A stretch of 64,000 nucleotides of DNA from Methylomonas sp. LW13 (lineage in GTDB: Bacteria > Pseudomonadota > Gammaproteobacteria > Methylococcales > Methylomonadaceae), in assembly GCF_016865255.1 (NCBI RefSeq), contig NZ_CP033381.1, positions 4,836,001 to 4,900,000 of the forward strand, in the 5' to 3' direction. This document shows positions 27,506 through 34,200 of the stretch, piece after piece; position 1 is the first letter of the stretch; every line of letters starts with the position of its first letter. Both the position numbers and the translations under genes were made by a program. The notes below the pieces were generated by a model. The model searched no databases, was not told the origin of the DNA, and saw nothing but the letters and a program-made list of their open reading frames with translations.

Positions 27506-27934
27506 TTAAAGAAAAAACCACTCTAAAAAATCATTAAAATCTTTCCATTGAGGCATTAATTTACCTACTAAAAAATCCTCAATTTTTTTACCGAGCTCTA
27601 AATACAAAACCTCCCTTGTATTTCTATTATAAAAAAAACCACCTCCCCCTTCAAAACTATCTAGAGGTATATATTCCATCGGCAAACCAAGAGCATTGTG
27701 AGTTCTTTGTAAGCATATATCGTAACTTGAATTTGTTACGAACCAGCATATTTGATAAATTTCTCCATATTTTCTACTGAAAGTTGGCCCGTCCTCCACA
27801 TGAAGATAAAATTCTGCAAACTCACTATCAAGATCAATGTCTAGTTCAATTAATGCCAACGAATATTCTTCAGCGATATCCTCATACCACCAGCCATTAG
27901 CTTTAAAATAATTTATTACTTTATTCGACAACAT
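27506..27934 (-). CDS. SUKH-like immunity protein
   Basis: A 142-residue acidic protein (VINYFKANGWWYEDIAEEYS, IPLDSFEGGGGFFYNRNTRE, then WKDFNDFLEWFF at the C-terminus) with the general SUKH layout. GTG 27943 or ATG 27934 may start it. The preceding frame reads from Rhs core directly into FGARELKPSGSEEKC and stop, a surviving toxin tail. Confidence 0.65.
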   Translation of the reverse strand: MLSNKVINYFKANGWWYEDIAEEYSLALIELDIDLDSEFAEFYLHVEDGPTFSRKYGEIYQICWFVTNSSYDICLQRTHNALGLPMEYIPLDSFEGGGGFFYNRNTREVLYLELGKKIEDFLVGKLMPQWKDFNDFLEWFFL

Positions 27935-27947
27935 ATTATCCACAGCG

Positions 27948-28143
27948 ATTTAACATTTTTCTTCGCTCCCGCTCGGTTTTAGCTCTCTCGCGCCAAAAGG
28001 TTTGTCGATAGCGTCGACATCGGCCAGTGCCAGATTGCCATAGGGGTGGTAGCGGGCGGAACAGAGGATTCTGCCATCGGTATCGATCAGCTCCCTGGGC
28101 ATGCCGAGATGATCCAGATGATAGTGACAGGTGCTACGGCTAT
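27948..28143 (-). repeat. Rhs-core scrap with toxin tail, unit 9a
   Basis: The minus strand matches intact Rhs from YHxHLDHLGMPRELIDTDGR through ARYHPYGNLALADVDAID, then switches in frame to a tail FGARELKPSGSEEKC and stop near 27948. The scrap ends abruptly at the neighbouring immunity stop (28144) with no junction element. Confidence 0.75.
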
Positions 28144-28812
28144 TTAGCCAGCGGGAATCATTGTTCGAAATAAAACTCTTTCGGATTCAGAGTTCATACG
28201 AGTGATAACCACAATATTGTCATTTTCAATTAGCACATCTTTAAATTTGTATTGAAAGGCAATTTCATCAGGCGGAGTAGTCAAAATTAATTCACTGAAA
28301 AGCTCAATACCTTTTTTTGAAACATTAAGCCTCAATGTGAATTCATCCAGAGTTAAAGCGCAATCAAGACGACACTTTATATCATGATCTTTAAATGTTT
28401 TTTCCTTAAATATCCATTCGTTACGATAGCCGTCTTGCTTCATTTCTTCAAGCCAGGACAATAACGCATCAATTGGTATTTCGTATTTAGCGGCACATTT
28501 TTTCAAACCCTCTTTCAATAACTTACTGTAATAATCTCCCAATTCACTTCGTTTTATTGATCTACACTCATCCATATTGAAAGGAATATAAACTGCCAAT
28601 ACAGATGAAGAATTGATGTACATTTCTTGAGATTGGGATTTGCCAATTACACAAATTCTATTGAAAGCATCAACGTGAAATTTAAGCACAGCTAATCGTC
28701 GATCAAGATAATTACAAATGTGCCTGGTCTGATCTTTAACTATCAGCAAATCTTGCTCTCTGTTAGCAAACTCTACTAAATCAGGGTAAAGAAATATATT
28801 TTTTAAAATCAT
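28144..28812 (-). CDS. Putative immunity protein, unknown family
   Basis: A 222-residue AT-rich soluble protein that I do not recognise. Its ATG at 28812 lies inside the last codons of a toxin tail read in another frame (overlap about 25 bp), the tight coupling expected of a toxin/immunity pair. No membrane segments or signal peptide. Confidence 0.55.
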   Translation of the reverse strand: MILKNIFLYPDLVEFANREQDLLIVKDQTRHICNYLDRRLAVLKFHVDAFNRICVIGKSQSQEMYINSSSVLAVYIPFNMDECRSIKRSELGDYYSKLLKEGLKKCAAKYEIPIDALLSWLEEMKQDGYRNEWIFKEKTFKDHDIKCRLDCALTLDEFTLRLNVSKKGIELFSELILTTPPDEIAFQYKFKDVLIENDNIVVITRMNSESERVLFRTMIPAG

Positions 28813-28852
28813 GGTATTTGGAAACTTTACGGATCAATTGCTCCACAATGGC
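28788..28852 (-). pseudogene. Rhs toxin 3' tail remnant overlapping immunity start
   Basis: The minus-strand frame reads AIVEQLIRKVSKYHDFKKYI then SLP and stop. The right side is joined to Rhs core at the codons for RYDA. Only about 23 toxin codons survive. Confidence 0.5.
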
Positions 28853-29054
28853 TATGGGGCGTCGTAACGATATTGCGTCGTGCCATTCGGCATTTCGGCG
28901 CGGATCAAGCGGTTGTCGCTATCATTTGGTAGCGAGTGGCATTTGGTGGGCCTTGCCGCGCTTTTCTTCGATCAGGTTGCCGGCCGTAAGCGGGAGAAGC
29001 GTTTTGATTCAACACTTGGCAACACGTCACCGCGTAGGATTACGCTAACAGTAT
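28853..29054 (-). repeat. Rhs-core scrap and junction element, unit 9
   Basis: Bases 28853-28985 match Rhs core (AIRYDA, NRLIRAEMPNGT, NLIEEKRGKA). Bases 28986-29054 are the junction element, identical to unit 1 from GCGGGAGAAGCG through GATTACGCTAACAGTATCTA. Confidence 0.85.
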
Positions 29055-29622
29055 CTACACTGGATGTTCTGTCCCGTACCCAGGAAATACTTTTTTCTTT
29101 AAAAAATCGTCGTCCTTGCCGGTATCAAAAAAATGAAGCAGGCGATCTCTAACATGTACATCACCCCACATATTCGTCAATTGATATGTCTCTATAATTT
29201 CCTTATCGGCTGGAAGTGATAGGTCTTCTTGCACCACTCGCCCCTCAGTGGTGCAGATATTCCCTTCCGTACCAATATCGATAAGCTTCCCTCCCTTGAA
29301 GGGGTAACCTCCATCAAAATTAAGCTTGGCATCAATCCAGTAGGGTTCACAGGGTGCGACGCTCGGCTTTACATCTTTATCGGAAACTTTTTTGTCAGCC
29401 AAATTATGTAACACGATATTTCCAATAAATAGCGTAAATATTGGATCGACTTCGTTTAAATCAATATTATGCCAATTGCCATCGCCGCTAGTAATATTGA
29501 AAAACCGCATGGTAGCTCGACCCAACATTTGCCCCAACGAGTAAAGGTCCTCGCGAAGCTTAAGGCTGACCACATTATTGTGCTTCCACACTATTCTTTT
29601 AGCCATTTCTTGATCTTATTGT
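28990..29622. repeat. 633-bp direct repeat, copy 2
   Basis: This block matches 17683-18315 without gaps. It is the copy that sits beside the intact displaced toxin tip and is therefore probably the source copy. Confidence 0.9.
29055..29606 (-). CDS. Putative immunity protein (Imm26-like) for the displaced GIY-YIG-like toxin
   Basis: A 183-residue protein that follows the intact displaced Rhs tip by 41 bp and is therefore its likely antidote. The N-terminus (NNVVSLKLREDLYSLGQML) resembles the Imm26 strand motif. Most differences from the second copy fall within residues about 82-121 (for example WIDAKL against WIKPKL), a hint that this region sets specificity. Confidence 0.7.
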   Translation of the reverse strand: MAKRIVWKHNNVVSLKLREDLYSLGQMLGRATMRFFNITSGDGNWHNIDLNEVDPIFTLFIGNIVLHNLADKKVSDKDVKPSVAPCEPYWIDAKLNFDGGYPFKGGKLIDIGTEGNICTTEGRVVQEDLSLPADKEIIETYQLTNMWGDVHVRDRLLHFFDTGKDDDFLKKKVFPGYGTEHPV

Positions 29623-29647
29623 GTTTAATTCAGTTTAAAAGAGTTAT

Positions 29648-30667
29648 TTATCCACAACTTCCGGCTTTGCTCGTGGTCGGATTGAGATGTTTATCTGCGG
29701 CATTTAGATATTCTCCTCGCCTAGGGTTATTAACACCGACAGGGTTTTGTGCATTAGCTGTACCGTCAAAGCCACCAAATTTTTCGAAATAGTGCTGCTC
29801 CAACCCTCTAGCAGTCGCCTTATCGCCGTAGGCCTCGAATACCACATCAGGTTTACTCGAAAACCGGCCAAAATCGTTTCCGTAACGATACTGAAGTACT
29901 TCCTCGCCTGCGTGTTGCCCCTGCATACTCGCGTAACCGACGTAAGGTTTACGGGTTGCCGCGTCTACGCCGACATACGTAATGTGTGTCGCCGTTGCAG
30001 GATCGCCGACCAACCCAAGCGGATCAACCCAGTTGAGCGGATTTTCGAGATACCGATATAGATTGTCACCCCCTCTCAACCCTATCGAATCCTGATGAAT
30101 AAACCGCCCTGCATTAGGATCGTAATACCGGTTCAAGTTGTAGTGCAAACCGGTTTCGGCATCGTAATACTGGCCTTGAAAACGTAGCGGGTTGTCGATT
30201 TCCTCGACATCAGCCAGGGCCAGGTTGCCGTAGGCGCGGTAGCGGGCGGACCAGACGATTCTGCCATCGGTATCGGTCAACTCCCTGGGCGTGCCGAGAT
30301 GATCCAGGTGGTAGTGGTAGACGGCGCCGCCGGCTTGGGTGTGGTCTTGTTCGTGCAGCACCAAGGGCCGGAAGCTGCCGGGTTCGAATAAGTAGGTACG
30401 GCTACGCTGGCTATCGGTTTCCGCCAACAGGCGTGGGCCGTCGTATTGAAAGCGGGTTTCGCCTTGCGCGGTGTGTTTGGCGATGCGCCGGCCCAGGGCG
30501 TCGTAGCGGTATTGGGCGGTGCCATTCGGCGTTTCGGCGCGAATCAGGCGGTTGTCGCTATCGTATTGGTAGCGGGTGACGATGTGACCGGCCTTGCCGC
30601 ATTTTTCTTCGATCAGGTTGCCGGCCCAACGAGGACAAAGCTTTCTGATTCTGGACTTGGCGACGAA
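29648..30667 (-). pseudogene. Displaced Rhs C-terminal fragment with intact GIY-YIG/URI-like toxin domain
   Basis: The frame is open for 340 codons without a normal start: Rhs core from AGNLIEEKCGKAGHIVTRYQ through YYDPNAGRFIHQDSIGLRGG and NWVDPLGL. It is then followed by a toxin of about 119 residues (THITYVGVDAATRKPYVGYA, GRFSSKPDVVFEAY, ARGLEQHYFEKFGG) resembling GIY-YIG nucleases. The first usable start is a TTG at 30427. Without the Rhs N-terminus it cannot be secreted as it stands, but it could recombine with the intact gene. Confidence 0.75.
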
Positions 30668-30720
30668 TCAGTACGTCTCCCTGGATAAGACTAATATACG
30701 GCTAATTTTGCCTAAGCGGC
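30628..30720 (-). repeat. Junction element, unit 10
   Basis: This lies between the current immunity gene and the displaced Rhs fragment: CAACGAGGACAAAGCTTTCT, GATTCTGGACTTGGCGACGA, then a diverged end (ACTAATATACGGCTAATTTT). It is the junction closest to the live effector. Confidence 0.75.
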
Positions 30721-31197
30721 CTAATCTTCAAATTCGTCAGTTTCGACAAGCTGGTTTACAAACAATTGAAAAGACACGCCTAACTTCTTTTTTGCCTTCT
30801 CATGATTTTGTTCGTCACTCAACGCTTCATCCCATCTGTCAACCGCATAAAAGTAAACTTCGCCAGATGTATCGATGCAAAAGTAATTTCCCCCATGATC
30901 AATGGCAAACGGGATCAATCCTTTGGGCATTACATTCTTTGCAACCATCAGTAAATAACTATCTTCCAAAGTCCGCTCGGTTCCAACCGGGAATTTCATA
31001 GGCAAAAATTTTTTAACCCATAGAGAACAGCCATCCTCCAAAATCCAAAAACTATTTGAAGGTATACCGCCATTATGTATTAAATAATGATTGACCAATT
31101 CTTCCGGCAAAACGAGATTCAAATGTTGCTGAATATCTCCAATATCTTCTGAAGATAAATTTACTCCCCCCTTTGAGAAAAGTATTCTTGACACCAT
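30721..31197 (-). CDS. SUKH immunity protein of the current Rhs toxin
   Basis: A 158-residue SUKH (SMI1/KNR4) protein 16 bp downstream of the rhs stop, with a GGAGGT site 8 nt before the ATG at 31197. Motifs: IQQHLNLVLPEELVNHYLIHNGG, WILEDGCSLWV, PFAIDHGGNYFCIDTSGEVY. SUKH proteins are frequent partners of HNH/WHH nuclease toxins, fitting the upstream effector tip. A second copy lies at 20476-20961. Confidence 0.88.
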   Translation of the reverse strand: MVSRILFSKGGVNLSSEDIGDIQQHLNLVLPEELVNHYLIHNGGIPSNSFWILEDGCSLWVKKFLPMKFPVGTERTLEDSYLLMVAKNVMPKGLIPFAIDHGGNYFCIDTSGEVYFYAVDRWDEALSDEQNHEKAKKKLGVSFQLFVNQLVETDEFED

Positions 31198-31213
31198 ATT
31201 CTGCACCTCCGAT

Positions 31214-34200
31214 TTAACCACATTTAGGTTTGCGGCCCTTCAACCAGCCGTTTTTGTTGGCTATATCGACTGACTCTTTACTGTCATACTCAACACCATA
31301 TTGCTTCTCAAACTGAGACACCGAGCCTCTATGCGGAAAACTAGCCTCGTGAGCCTCAGTTTTCACCAACTGCATAGTGGTTTTCCCTGTAGACGGATTA
31401 AAATCATCAACGTGATGCCAAGTATACCCTTCGGCATCTACAGGGCTTATTCCCGCAGCCTTATAGGCCTGGACAAAGTCTCTTGATCTCGAACCCTGCA
31501 TCGTTATTTCCACAATGCTTTGCTGCCCAGTTCCCGATGGGAACAAATCCGGGCTACCGGAAAAATCTACACCGGTAAGCGGCGCTAATCCGAGAGGGTC
31601 CACTGACATTATCGGATTCACAAGATAACAATATATGTTTATCCCCCCTTTGATGCCAATCGGATCCTGATGAATAAACCGCCCTGCATTAGGATCGTAA
31701 TATCGATTCAGGTTGTAGTGCAAACCAGTTTCTTGGTCGTAATACTGGCCTTGGAAACGCAGCGGGTTGTCGATGGCTTCGACGTCGGCGAGGGCCAGGT
31801 TGCCGTAGGCGCGGTAGCGGGCGGACCAGACGATTCTGCCATCGGTATCGGTCAGCTCCCTGGGCGTGCCGAGATGGTCCAGGTGGTAGTGGTAGGTGCT
31901 GCCACCGGCTTGGGTGTTGTGTTGTTCGTGCAGCGCCAAGGGCCGGAAGCTGCCGGGTTCGAACAGGTAGGTGCGGCTGCGCAGGCTATCGGTTTCCGCC
32001 AGCAGGCGCGGGCCATCGTATTGAAAACGGGTTTCGCCTTGCGCGGTGTGTTTGGCGATGCGCCGGCCCAGGGCGTCGTAGCGGTATTCGCTGATTCCTT
32101 GCGGCGTTTCGGCGCGGACCAGGCGGTTGTCGCTATCGTACTGGTAGCAGGTGACGATGTGGCCGGCCTTGCCGCGCTTTTCTTCGGTCAGGTTGCCGGC
32201 GGCGTCGTAGTTGTAGTGGCGGTCGCCCATCATCAGCAAGCGGTCGCCTTCGACGCGGCCGGTTTCGGCGCTGGCGCCCAGCAGGTTGCCGGCCGGATCG
32301 TGGACGAAGCTTTCCGGGCTAAGGCCTTCGCTACGGATCAGGCGGGCGGCGGGGTCGTAGTTGTATTGGCTGCGGCCCTGGCGCAGGTCGTCCAGTTCGC
32401 GGAGTTTTCCGGCCGTATCGTAGCTGTACTGGCGACCGATCAGCGGCGCCTGGCCTTTGCCGGCGACACGTTGCCGCAACAGGCGGCCCAGCGGATCGTA
32501 GTCGTAGTCGGTGTTGAGTGGGCCTTGGCTGCGGCCGATTTCCCGGCCCAGATCGTCGTAGCGGTGGCTGGTAAGGGTTTGGCCGTCGAATTCGATGCTG
32601 TCCAGGTAGCGCTCGCCGAAACGGTAGTCGATGCGGTGCCGGTCCGGGGTTTCGGTGTGGATGCGCCGGCCCAGCAGGTCGTATTTGTGGCGGACGATGG
32701 CGCCGTTCTGGTTTTCCTGGTTGATCTGGCCCAGGGCGTTGTAGCCGAGCAGCACCAAGCTGTCGGCATTTTTGGCTAGTTGCAAGCGGCCCAACGGATC
32801 GTAGCCGTATTGGCTCAGGCTGCCGTCGGCGGCGTGTTTTTTCAGCAAGCGGCCGAGACGGTCGCGTTCGAAGCGGGTGACACTCCAATCGCCGTCGGCG
32901 GCGGGTTGCAGGTAGGCTTCCAGCACGCCGGCGGCATTGTAGCGGTAGCGTTGGATGCGGCCGTCGAAGCCGATTTCTTCGATGAGGTTTTCGTCGCGGT
33001 CGTAGTTAAGACTGTAGGTTTCGCCTTTGGGGTTGATCAGGCCGATCAGGTTGCGTTCGCTGTCGTAGCGATAACGCATTTCGTGGCCCAGCGGATCGAT
33101 GCGGGCGGTGGGTTGGGACAGGCCGTCGTCGTAGCGGTATTCGGTGGTGTGGCCCAGGCCATCGATGTAATGGGTCAATAAACCGGCGGCGTTGTAGCGC
33201 AGTTGCACGGTGTTGCCGTCCGCGTGTTGCACTGCGATAACGCGGCCGGCCACGTCGTAGCCGTAACGGGTGGTGCGTTTGTCTTGATCGACGATGGCGA
33301 CGATACGATCATCATCGTCGTATTGGTAGCGGGTCTTGATGCCCTCAAAGCCGATCTCGCCGACCAGGCGCAACTGTTCGTCCCACAACAGCGAGCGGGT
33401 GCGGCCCAGTGCATCGGTGATACGCACCGGCACGCCTTGGGCGTTGTATTGATACTGGGTGACCGCGCCGTTGGCGGCGACGGTTTCTTCCAGACGACCG
33501 TTGGCGTCGTAGCGGCGCAGCCAGCGCTGATCCAGGGCATCGATCAGTTCGACCGGACGGCCTTGTTTGTCGTACTTGACGCGCTGACTAAAACCCAGCG
33601 CATCGGAGACGCCGATCAGGCGGCCTTCGCTATCGTAGTTAAAGCGGGTGACGCCGCCATCCGGTGCTACGGTTTGCGCCAGTTGATTGTCGGCGTTGTA
33701 GCTGTGGCGGGTTTCCCGGCCTTCCGGGCTGCGCTCCAGGAGCAACAAACCTTGCGGATCGTGATGATACACCGCGACGCCGCCGCGCGAATCGATGGCA
33801 TGGCTGACGCCGTCCGGCAACCATTCGAAGCGGTAGTCGTAAACACCGTTATCACCCCAGTTGTGCAGGCATTTGCCTTGCGGCGTGTCTTGATCCCATT
33901 CGAAGTAAAAGTTAAAGCCGCTGGGCAGGGTGCGGCGGGCGATGACATGGTTGCGATAAGCATAGCTTTCGCCTTGCTCAAGCCGGTCGCGAGCACCGAT
34001 TAAATCGCCTTCTTCGCTATAAAGATAATTTACCAGCGGCTCGCCGGCCGCTTCGAATCCGCTTCCGACACGTTTGCCGGGACGAATCGCGACGATGCGC
34101 CGGCCTTGGCGGTCCAACAGTAAATGCTTGTTCCAGCTGGCGGAGATGCGCTCGACGTCGCCGTTGGCGTCGCGGTGAAAATACAGGCTTTGGCCCTGGC

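Larger units (their letters stand above)
17430..31197 (-). other. Rhs orphan-immunity array
   Basis: This is a 13.8 kb block downstream of the Rhs effector. It is made of repeated units read leftward: junction element, scrap of Rhs core, short toxin 3' tail, immunity gene. About sixteen small genes lie in it and all but one are on the minus strand. Rhs scraps are GC-rich; the toxin tails and immunity genes are visibly AT-rich. The pattern is what repeated replacement of Rhs C-terminal tips would leave behind. Individual genes and scraps are listed separately. Confidence 0.85.

Noticed and set aside
30277-30525. Minus-strand 82-codon frame in the displaced Rhs fragment
   Set aside because: It is an out-of-frame reading of the Rhs core. 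The true frame (YQYDSDNRLIRAETP and so on) is open through the same bases.
17681-30720. Junction elements as integron attC sites
   Set aside because: They recur 3' of cassette-like genes, but no paired core sites of the GTTRRRY/RYYYAAC type or imperfect palindrome is visible and no integrase gene is in the window. Rhs-based recombination explains the layout better.
17430-31197. CRISPR array or phage-type repeats
   Set aside because: The repeats are long, degenerate Rhs-core scraps at irregular spacing with genes between them. They are not short regular repeats with spacers.
31670-34003. Long plus-strand open frames inside the rhs gene (for example 31670-32779 and 33203-34003)
   Set aside because: They are antisense shadows of the GC-rich YD-repeat region: low-complexity Val/Ala/Gly-rich translations with no family features, opposite an intact Rhs gene.
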